NCBI RefSeq assembly: GCF_024139115.2
Contig: NC_085141.1
Span: forward strand, 180,365,047-180,429,046
DNA: 64,000 bases
Direction of reading: 5' to 3'
DNA from: Armigeres subalbatus
Lineage: Eukaryota > Arthropoda > Insecta > Diptera > Culicidae
The stretch's first letter is position 1. Every line of letters begins with the position of its first letter. A program made the translations under genes and the position numbers. The notes under the pieces are model-generated. The model saw nothing but the letters and a program-made list of their open reading frames with translations. It was not told where the DNA came from and did not search any database. Positions 45,401 through 57,400 of the stretch are shown piece by piece.

Positions 45401-48400
45401 CAACTCCTGCTGCTGCAGAAACTTCTGTCGGTCCAGCTTTTCTTTCGCTTTATTTCTGAACGCCTGGAACGTGTCCATTGCCGGTTTTTGCTTTGCTGAG
45501 GTAGGAGTATTCTGCGGAGAGCCCGCCGATGCTAGCTGGGACCAAGCGCTCTTCAGACTTTGATCATGCGCCGAGGACTTGAAGGCATGCGCAAACGCAC
45601 CCTTCCCGTCCGGGGGCGTTCCGCTTATCTTCTTGTCGTTGGGATTCATTAACAGGTCTTCGATTGGCTTAGGAGTTAACATAAATTTACCTTCTTCCTT
45701 CTTCGGAACCACCGGAGCCACGCTGGTCCTGCTACCTGTTAGATCAATAGTAGGATCGTTCATATTGGGATTGTTTTGGTAACTAGAAGGTCGCATAAAG
45801 TTTTGTAGCGGGTCGAACAACTGCATACCGACGTTTCCCAGGTTCGGATTGCTGTTCACCATGGAATTCATTAGCATTTGGCTCATGCCAACACTAGTTG
45901 CGAGACTTCCCATGCCGTTCAATGGTCCATTCCCGTTGAAGTCGTTATTGAAGCCGTTATTGGAGTGCACCATCTGGTTTTGAAAATGCGACATTAGATC
46001 GATCGATGGCAGTAAATTTGCGTGGGCTTGAAGATTGCTCGCAGATAATTCCTGCTTAAAATCGTTAAGAAAACTTAGGCCTAATGCCGTTTGATCATTC
46101 TTCTCGAACGAGGCCAACGAATGTTCCAAGGGATCTAGAAAATTAGCCATTGCATGCATCTGTGGGTTATTTACGGATGAACGTCCAACTCCAACTGCTG
46201 GCAACTGTAGAGGCATGTGAGCTGATTGATTCGATGACTGTTTTCCCATCGGCTGTTGAGTCTGCGGTTGAGATAGTTGCATATGCTGCTGCATGCCCGC
46301 GGTCGCCATGTTGGCAAGACTGTTGATTGCTGCCAAGCCCGCCGATATCTGCGATGTCGGTATGTTGAGCGCATTGCTCATACCGTTGGTATTACTGGAC
46401 GATAAACCATTATTACTAGGCTGACCCAGTTGGGATTGAGATTGTTGTTGGTTGGGCTGTTGCGGTTGCTGTGTAACATTGTTGATGTTATTCATACTAT
46501 TACTGCTAGTGGACAACAAATTGGAAGGTAACATTGTTGTCGTATTTGGTGATGGTGTTGGTAATGGAACTTGGTTGCTGTTATTACTGTTATTGTTATT
46601 GCAATTGATGCTATTGTTACTCAGACTGTTATTCACAACACCACTAGTACCGAGTAATGCCGTTGGTGGAAGGCTCGACTGCGACGTCGGCTGAGTTGTT
46701 TGCGATAGTATGGGGGTGGATTGTGCCGTGGGAACTATTGCAGTTGTTTGTGTTTGAGGGACATTCGGAGTGACCGCTAAGGTTGTTGTAGTTGCGGTCG
46801 GGATATTTGGCGAAGTAGGACCAGTCGGTATCGTTGTCGTTAAAGCTGCCGGTGTTGATAAAGGAACTACAGAAGGTGTTGATGGGGTTTTGGGCGTCGC
46901 TTGAGATGCAATAGTGGATGTAGATGTAGTCGGCGCAGTGTTAGGCAGGGACGAATTACTATTAGGAACGGTGGATGGCACCGACGACACTGCAATGTTC
47001 TGTGCTGTGGCGGTCGTGGTATTTGTTGCGGTTGTTGCAGGTATTATCTGTTACCAATGAAAATAAAAACGGGGAGACAACAAAACAATAGAATTAGTTC
47101 AGGCGTCAATCAGTCAAAACAAGACAAAGGTAGCGATAATTGATTTCTGTAATTAAGAAATAAGACTAATATTCTAGCGATGGAAAATATTAAGAAATAC
47201 CCATAATAATATTTTTACTAGATGATGTTAAATTAGTCGTCAATAGCCGTAATATACTAAAAGCTAATATATCAAGGTGGTTAGATTAATCACAGGCCCG
47301 CGTTTTGGTTTTCAGGTTGCCAGATCCCTTATACGTGATGCTATTGATGAGGTGAAGACCGCCAGTATATTTTGAAGAATACAAAACAATTATTAAAACA
47401 GTCAATCCCAAGATTATTGAATTTCTAACCCCTCATACCCCAAACATTATTCGATTGAAATTTTCTTGTAACGTTTTGAAGGCATTCCGTGTTTCTAAAA
47501 CTGAAGTGAGCTCTCGCGACGATTGAGTTTTCCCTTAATATTTCCACATTGCGAACTGTACTTTCGGTGTGACGCCAATTCGCCATACTGTTATTTTTTG
47601 AAGGGCAAAAATTCTATTTTTTCGGGTAAATTGACCTTTCCCGTCAAAAATTGTATCTCGTTTTATTCTATCAGTTGATTCTTTGGCTTATTTAAGGTCA
47701 ACTTTCCTAAAGAACCCATATTTACAAAAACCGAAAAATTGCTGCACGTGTGAACCGGCCTAAAAAATTCACCCGATGTTCGTTCAAAATCTTTGTTATT
47801 ATTATTATTTCTTTATTAGGAGCAGCAAAAGCCCGGTTGGGCCAATTATAAAAAACAGCTTTTTTACGATTTTGGTTTTAAATTTGAAAAATACTTAGAG
47901 GCGTCAAAAAATATGAGTTCTTTGGGAAAGTTGACCTTAAATAAGGCAAAGAATCGATTGAGCGAATAAAAAATTTTGACGGGACAGTTCAATTCGGAAT
48001 AAATAAAATAGTACCCGGTGTAGAAATCTCTGGCGTGATAAAGTGGTAGTAAGAAACGGAGTCTACGTACATTTGCTACTGTGCAAAACCCGATAGAACA
48101 AGTGTGGAAGTGACCACCAAGATGGGGCAGTCGCCATCGTATTGTCCATCCGGAACACAGTACGCTTTTTATACCGAAGTTGGATTTTTCTCCAGATACT
48201 ACTACCATTACTTCGGAAGTAATGCGCTGGATTCCTTCCCCTAAGGACTGTCCAGAACGAATTCGACAACAAAACATCAAAATTATAGTGGCACGAACGA
48301 CCATGAGGCCCTGGAGGCCAAAGAACAGAATCCTATCTTGACCCAAAATCGGTCAAGAATTCGGTAAGACATACTATCGAACGAGAAAGAGTAACTAGCC

Positions 48401-51400
48401 TTGCCACAATCATACTCCACCATGTTTGCCACCATAGAGTACTCAGCGAAAACGCACGATATAAACAGGCGCGGAACAGACGAAACTCGATTTTCCGGAG
48501 GAAAAAGCGTCAGCAGAAAGATCGAGACCGTGAAGACGGAGCAACTGTACCGCGCTAATAACGCACGAAAGTTCTATGAGAAGTTGAACCGTTCACGTAA
48601 GGGCCAAGTGCCACAGCCTGATATGTGTAAGGACATAAACGGGAACCTTCTTACGAACTAGCGTGAGGTGATCCAAAGGTGGCGGCAGCACTACGAAGAG
48701 CACCTGAATGGCGATGTGGCAGACGAAGATGGCGGTATGGTGATGGACCTGGAGGAACGCGCGCAGGACATAATTCTACCGGCTCCGGATCTCCAGGAAA
48801 TCCAGAAGGAGATTGGCCGGCTGAAGAACAACAAAGCCCCTGGGGTTGACCAACTACCAGGAGAGCTATTTAAACTGGCTAGAGCGCTGCAGAGGTGGTC
48901 GAGGAATTCGTCTACCTCGGATCCTTGCTAACGGCTGACAACAACGTTAGCCGTGAAATACGAAGGCGCATCATCTTTGGAAGTCGGGCCTACTACGGGC
49001 TCCAGAAGAAACTGCGGTCGAAAAAGATTCGCCACCGCACCAAATGTGTCATGTACAAGACGCTTATAAGGCCGGTTGTCCTCTACGGACATGGACAATG
49101 CTCGAGGAGGACTTGCAAGCACTCGGAGTATTCGAGAGAAGGGTGCTTAGGACCATCTTTGACGGTGTGCAAGAAGACGGTGTGTGGCGGCGAAGAATGA
49201 ACCATGAGCTCGCCCAACTCTACGGCGAACCCAGTATCCAGAAGGTAGCTAAAGCCGGAAGGGTAAGATGGGCAGGACATGTTGCAAGAATGCCGGACAG
49301 CAACCCTGCAAAGATGGTGTTCGCTTCCGATCCGGCAGGTACGAGACGGCGTGGAGCGCAGCGAGCGAGATGGGCAGACCAGGTGCAAAACGACTTGGCG
49401 AGCGTGGGGCGTATCCGAGGATGGAGAGATGCGGCCTCGAACCGTGCATTGTGGCGTCAAATTGTTGATTCAGTGTTATCTGTTTAGATGTTAACTAAAT
49501 AAATGAATGAGAGCGCTGCACTGGGTCATTACCAAGATTTGGGAGGAGGAAGTTGATGGAAGGTGTCGTGTGTCCCATCTACAAAAAGGGCGATAAGCTG
49601 GATTGTAGCAACTACCGCGCAATCATATTGCTGAACGCCGCCTACAAATTACTCTCCCAAATTTTATGTCGCCGACTAGCACCAATTGCTAGGGAGTTCG
49701 TGGGGCAGTACCAGTCGAGTGTTATGGGCGAACGCTCCACCACAGACCAGGTGTTCGCCGTTCGCCAGGTACTGCAGAAATGCCGCGAATACAACGTGCC
49801 CACACATCATCTATTCAACGACTTCAAAGCCGCATATGATACAATCGATCGGGATCAGCTATGGCAGCTAATGCACGAACACGGATTTCGGGATAAACTG
49901 ACATGGTTGATTAAAGCGACGATGGATCGGGTGATGTGCGCAGTTCGAGTTTCAGGGGCATTCTCGAGTCCCTTCGAAACCCGCAGAGGGTTATGGTGAT
50001 GGTCTTTCGTATCTGCTATTCAACATCGCTTTGGAAGGGATAATACGAAGAGCAGGGATTAACACGAGTGGTACAATTTTCAATAAGTCCGTCCAGCTAT
50101 TTGGCTTCGCCGACGACATAGATATTATGGCACGTAATTTTGAGAAGATGGAGGAAGCCTACATCAGACTGAAGAGGGAAGCCAAGCGGATCGGACTAGT
50201 CATCAACACGTCGAAGACGAAGACATGATAGGAAGAGGTTCAAGAGAAGACAATGTGAGCCACCCACCGCGAGTTGTCATCGGTGGTGACGAAATCGAGG
50301 TTTTAGAAGAATTTGTGTACTTGGGCTCACTGGTGACTGCCGAAAATGATACCAGCAGAGAAATTCGGGGACGCATAGTGGCTGGAAATCGTACATACTT
50401 TGGACTCCGCAAGACGCTCCGATCGAACAGAGTTTGCCGCCGTACCAAACTGACAATCTATAAAACGCTCATTAGACCGGTAGTCCTCTACGGACACGAG
50501 ACCTGGACGATGCTCGTGGAGGACCAACGTGCACTCGGAGTTTTCGAAAGGAAAGGTAGCCAGAATGTCAGACAATAACCCGGTGAAAATGGTTCTAGAC
50601 AACGATCCGACGGGCACAAGAAGGCGAGGTGCGCAGCGGGCAAGGTGGATCGATCAGGTGGAAGATGACTTGCGGACCCTCCGTAGACTGCGTTTTTGGC
50701 GACGTGTAGCCATAGACCGAGCCGAATGGAGAAGACTCTTTATATACCGCACAGGCCACTTCGGTCTTAGTCTGAATAAATAAATAAATAAATAATACAC
50801 AGCGAAACCCAGCTTCAGGCCGAAACCTCAGAAGACAAAGCGACCGCTAGAAGACGTGGTGATTGCGGATCAAGTCGAAGTTTTCGCAGATAAGAAGAAA
50901 AAACATTCGGGGAACCAAGCAACAACGAGTTTCGTGTTACGGACTTTGAGAGGTGGGCACAGACAACGGCAGACCAACGATCACAGGAGATAAATCAACA
51001 ACTATCGGACGCCAGTGCCAGTAGCAGCGTAGCAGACGGCGTGTCCAAATTCCTGAGCGCGGTGAATAGAAAGATCAACACCGAAAAGAAGAGCGAAGAA
51101 AGATCGCGAAGTAGGAACAGGCTGAGAGACGAATCCGTAGTAAATATCAGATTCAGAAGTAAATATCAGATTCGGAAGTTAAATAAACATTCAGAGTTTA
51201 GAAAACCACAAGGAAGAGCCAACATGAGTGTAAATCAAAGAGAACTATAACATAGCTTTCATCTCAGAGTGCTGGAGTAAACTAGAATTAGAGCCAAAAT
51301 ACAAAATACCAGGGTTTTTCTCATTTTTGAAATCAAACAACGACGGATATTGAGGTGCAAGAGTATTTATAAACAAGAAAATTAAGGCAAGAGCAGTTCA

Positions 51401-54400
51401 GCTACCTAATTTCCGTAGAATTCAAGCGGTTGGTCGTCATCTGTTGGCTGCGAATATACTGGTGGTATCGCTGTATGTGGCGCCAAGTATAATCGTTACC
51501 GACTTCGAGAGCCAGTTAAAACAAATCTTTCGTCAGGTTGCCGGATTCAGAAAGGTGATAATTGGAGGGGACTTCAACCCCCACCATTTCTCATGGGATT
51601 CGCGACATTCGGATGGAAAAGGTTCGATATTGTTCGATCTGGTGAACGATGAAAATCTTGTCATTTTGCATAATGGACAACCAACTTTTTACCCGGTCGA
51701 TGTGAATAGGCGCCCTTTAGCCATTGACCTAGTACTGGTGTCATCTGCATTGCTTCTAGATAAGACTACAACCGGTCTGGACTTTGAAGGTGGCAGTCCC
51801 CATGTGGCCTTGGAGACAGTGGTTTAATTAGATATTTCGCGAAAACCACAACATCTCATTAACAGGAAAGCACTCTTCGAAGAGATTAAAAACGTGTGGG
51901 TGCTGATAGCGTATGTACCATCTCAGATCTGTAACGGAAAAACCTAATGACCTTGAAGTATTCCAAACAGAAGAACAAACGCCGAAATACTGGTGGACGG
52001 ACGAAGTTGAGCAAGCCAGGAAGGATAAGAAAGCTGCCAGGATGCTATTCAATGGAACTGGAGGAATCAAGGAACTGCTGGATTTCAGGAAAAAGGAAGC
52101 GATCTTAGTCAGAATGATAAAAGTCTCGATAATAAAGACAAAAAAAACTACACTGTGCATGGTTTGAACTAAATTCGTACCATGGTTTGAACTACTGGCA
52201 GTAGCTCTCAAATATAATACTGACCCTACAGTAGGGGCAATATGAACATACGGGCCAATAAAAGCCACCCTCAATTTGAGCTTACTGACAAGTTTTATCA
52301 TGTCAAAGTTATATCGACAATGTTGTTTCATAAGGGCGTAACTCGCAAACGTAAACATTGACTTTTTCTGCTAATTTCAAGAAGATTAGAGACTTCTGAC
52401 GGTATTTTCCACTTCCGTTCGATAGAAGGCGCGGATCTCCACCAGTTCCAAATATTTGTTAGCTGGAAGTGGTCCTTGTTGCTGAGGAATTTGCAGGAGA
52501 AGGCATTGTTTACGTTTGCGACATTTGCCCTCATGAAACAACAGTGTCGATATGATCTTTAAGACAATGCTCCACATATGCCTCAACGTGAAAACCGCAT
52601 TTTGAAAATGTAAATTTTTGCTACATAGGCAGAATTATTATAAGATTTGAAGCTTATGAATAAGATTTTAATGCAAAACTGACTAAAATACAGGTCAAAA
52701 TTGCATTTTAATAATCAGTTTTGATTTGAATCAGATTTGAATTGAATATGCACACAAATTTATTACTGTACATGTACATGTTCGCACTGCTACAAATCTG
52801 AATTTATCATAACTTTTTTTTTCAAACCCACTCTCTATGGGATAATATGGTCATACCTGCACAGAGCAACATATTAGGCCCTAATATGCGAACAAGTTCA
52901 AATTTCAGTTGCCGAATACAAGAATATTATCATCTATGTTATATTAGTCCCGTTATGGAGTAATATCTACCACACTACGCTCTAGTTCTTATTATTCTTG
53001 TTAATACTTATGAGTGATGGTTGGAAGAGTATGGAACGACTATAATTTGCTTTTAGCTGACCCACCTTTTGCATCTTTTAGATGGAAGCAAATGGTAAAA
53101 AACGGGATCCAACAATAGTGATGCACATATTTATTTGGTCTTCAGGGATCTCGTTTGTGTATGATAGCGACATTTCTTTTAACCATATACAAATCCCACG
53201 CAATAACAAACGATTGTTATTCCTACCTCTGTTAAGCAACGCACTGTAATATTCATGCAAGCAGAAATCACATGCAACATATTTATCAATTATCGCTTTA
53301 ATTAAAAAAAAAACAAAAAAATGTCTCGTACACTTACCGGATTGGCTGAAGGAGTATGTAGTGGAGAAGACGATTCTTTCTTCTTCTTCTTTGGTGGGCG
53401 ACCAGACTCTGAAAGTGAATCAATTAGATTTTCTTTTAGTCAACGTTCCCCGTATATAAATTCTACAATAATTCACAGGTGATAAATACCTCAACCAGAA
53501 CAAGAGAGGAAACTCCACCAACTCGTTCAACAAATTTTTCCCTTTACGTGTTTACAGCCTCCACAAAACCATAGTAAAACTGAGTGTTGACGTGACAGCC
53601 AGCAAAACCGAGAAGAGCGAACCTCTTTTGCACCGAGCCAATCTGTACTAGTTGACATTTCTTTGGTCTTCCGCGGAATAAATAACATGCAATTCGTGTT
53701 AAGATTAAAACATATCATTCGTTTTTATTTATTATATATTCTGTACCTTTTGTTGCTGTAGTTGTTATAGAAGATTTCATTTAATTTTGTAATAAACTTC
53801 AATAATGCTTACGATTACTGTTTTTTTTTGTTATGGGTATGTTATCATTCTTCTTTTTGCGTCCGTATCCGTATCCGGTTTTGTAAAACTGTATTTCACA
53901 AGCTAGCAAACTTTTTTTTGAACCGTTGTTAAATGGTTTGAACCATTTGCAGGACATATTTGATTTTTTATATCAACACATAGATTTTATTTATGACGAC
54001 ATTTATGTCAATAGCTGATGCTTCGAAACGGGCGTCTGTTCCATATGTTTCACTTTATCGTAAAGTTTAATTATCATCGTTTAAATAAGAGAACTTCTTA
54101 GCCACTAGTTGAAAAGAAAACAAACGGAAGGATACACTTATGTAAAGCAATTAGGTTTGTTTTGTTACGATTTACTGAATCGGTTCGTGTGCATGAAAGT
54201 ATTCCTCTGTTCAACATTACATTTTCGTAATCACTCACGCATCTTTCACCATGTTTCCGTGAATTTTCAGCTTAACTATCGAAGGGTCACATTATTACAT
54301 AAAATGGATGGCCCTCGGAACGCTTTTCCAGTGTGTCATGCGTCACACTCAAACTGAATTGTGACTATCGCTGGAAAAATATTACGAGTAATAAATCCCG

Positions 54401-57400
54401 ATATCTCTCCATTACTAGCAGCAGTTGAAGCTGAATATATGAATTCATCTTCCTTATTACTTGTGGAGAATTCTATTTCTATAGTTTTCAATCAATAAAA
54501 ATCTTAACGGATATATTCGCGTTAAACTCTGCTAAACTAACGTAGAATATATTAGTACCAGGAAGAAAATAATTGATAAATATATGCATTTTAATGGAGT
54601 TTCTCTATCTACGGTTGTCGCCTAATATGAATAAAGCAAAATATATACTTGGACAAAGAAAACCAAATCTTGCACTAATGCGATTGTTGACTGTCTTATG
54701 CTTTGTTTGCTGTTCATTTTTGATCCCCTCCCAGTAAATAATGAAAACAAACGGAAAATAAATGGGAAACGTAAGGCTCCATATAAACAAAAACTATTGC
54801 TGTCAATCATTTCGTATGAAAGATATTCCTTTACAAGGAAGACGAAATCTTTAATATGTACACTATTTCTCATGCTCAAAATAGATAAGAAAAACAAAGA
54901 ACACAACTTTTTCATGTGCAAACAATGTGTAAGGGGTTGGCGCCGCCGACAGCCGAATAAATAAATCGAATTGCACTTTTCCATTACTGTAGCAATGTTT
55001 CATTTATCATTTACGTGATTTTCTGTTGTGCGCAATCAGTTCATACTATGTGATATTCGCAAATCGAATTTCTCTACTTTCACGTTATCTATTCATCTTT
55101 TCTCGATTAAGCACGTATTACACCACAGTACAAGAATTTAAGCAGATATTCAGAATGTTGCCGCATTCTTTTCAATCGATACTTGCCCCAGCAATAGCAA
55201 AACGCTCTCGTTTTAATTACAAGCTAACGAAATAATCCAATCCAATAACTTCAATGCAGTTGAGAACATCTTTACACATTGTCTGCGGTTTCTAAATTCA
55301 ATACATAAAACAGTATCACTTTTGTGACAGTCCATTCGATCGATCCAAAACTTAATAAGAAGATGAGAAGAAAAATCAACAAAACATATTGGTCTCGATT
55401 GCTTTATCTGCTACTACAGCATGCGCCGGGTAATTAGATTCCGATACTTGCTAATTTATTGTATGTGCATTTAACAGAAATGGTGTTCCCTTTCATTTAA
55501 TGGCTAAGAAGTGCTTCTCGTAGACTACACTTTCGTTGTAATACGGACTCCATTGTTGAAAAGGATGAGTGTCCCTATTGTCAAAGAGATACATGATCAT
55601 GAACAAAGCAAAAATAGATAATCAAAACATACCTCTTGTAATCGGTCGCTAATATTTTCGCTTATTTTGTTTAATTCAATTGCTGTTCACTTCATAGTTT
55701 GATATAAGATTGCTGTGATAGGCTTCCAGATTGAAGTAGTTTTCGAAATTAATGTTATTTCTAGAAACGCGTGCATTTCGGTTTTGTTGGCTGTCCCCAG
55801 TTACACATTTGCTACACACGAGAAAATTTGTTGAAGGAGTAGTGAGAATGAAACGCTTTTCAGTAGAATCAACTAATGAGAAAACACAGAAATCAAAGAA
55901 AACACAACATATGATGATTGACATGAACGAAATGATCATAACTACAACAACGGAAAAGAGGAGATAACGTTCAGAGGCTAAACGTCAGGTTTCGTGTTGT
56001 GTGGAAGTATATCAAGGTATGCAGGTGCCAGACAACTTGCTTTAGACGGCAAAGTTGACGTTCCACTTAATGTTGGTGAAGTTTGAAATTCTTGCTACAT
56101 TTCCGTCGTTATTATAACTATTTGTTTTTTTTTTGCTTCCAATTTGATGCAGGCCAATTTTTTTCTCTCATGCCGTTTTCACTTTCTTCTGACTGTGTTT
56201 ATAAGAATCTTCAACATGGTTTTAGTCTATGTCTTCCTAATTCTATCGATTTCTATCTTTTACTACAATTATATAAATAGAAATTTACACTTACGCCTGT
56301 ACATGTTCTATGGATTGTATAGAAAAGATAATAAAAACACTTATATGACGAACAGAAACTGAAAACGCGTTGTTGCAATAATCGGGCGTAATGCTTATAC
56401 GCCCTAATTCATTTTCTTTTGCACATTGCTAAGAACTAATTGCTTACTACCAAATGAAACATTTCGAAACTTTGCTCTATTTGATCATGCTCCATTTGAT
56501 CGTTATTAGCAATGTATCAAACCATGGTATTCAGGCGACCTTTTTTTTACAAATTTATTAGATTTGCATTTTAAGCAACTAAATTTAATTATTGTTTGTT
56601 CTATTTGACGTAAACTAATAATACATTTAGTGGTGCGTGTTACTACACAATAAAACCTTTCTTTCAGATTCTAGGTAGTAGAATAGCGATTGTTGTTGAT
56701 TGAATATAGTACGACTTATAGAAATGCCCCTTCCTTACGCTCTGCCCTCTTGACATTTCTTGGCCCGATTTGAGATTCAAATTGAAGCACAGTAAACAAA
56801 ATTGATGTTTCTTCGTTCACTACAATGACAGTGTTTAAAACTATATTCCACCCGGGTAAGAAATCTGTGCATACCTCAATTAATCGATAAACTAAAACAA
56901 TTGAATAAAAGGGTATGTTACCTCACTGCTTGTAATTATTTGTTGTTTCTTACTATGATTTAAAAACGTATGACGAGGAAATAGGAAGAGTTGTAGTAAA
57001 CGCATAGTATTAAGAGAAAGTGAAAACGATTTTTCTGTACTTTTCTGGCTGTATGGACTTTATGTCGAGAGATCCCTACTCTACTGTAAAACTGTATTAA
57101 TGGTTTACTATCGAATGTTGATGATCATTGTATTCAAAGACTATCGCTCATCATATCTATGTTTTTAATTGCTCTGAATATCAAACCTAACATGAGTTGT
57201 TGCCAAAGTGCTTATGCTTTCAAACAACTACAAACAATTTGTTGTAAGTGCTGAATCAAAGCGCAAAAATGCATTCCTGGTTCAGCAAGATGGCAAATTA
57301 CAAAAAAAAGTTGTATGAAAAATATACACATCAATGAATCAGAGCACATTAAATGGGGCACATTCTTCATATTTTCTATTTAATCTTTATAATAGAAAAC

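Noticed and set aside
47864..48346. 160-codon minus frame
   Set aside because: Runs through an inverted-repeat arm and a retroposon tail; no domain, so a chance frame.
54605..54984. Overlapping 60-120-codon frames in the clean intron
   Set aside because: AT-rich low-information translation, both strands open, no family similarity recognised.
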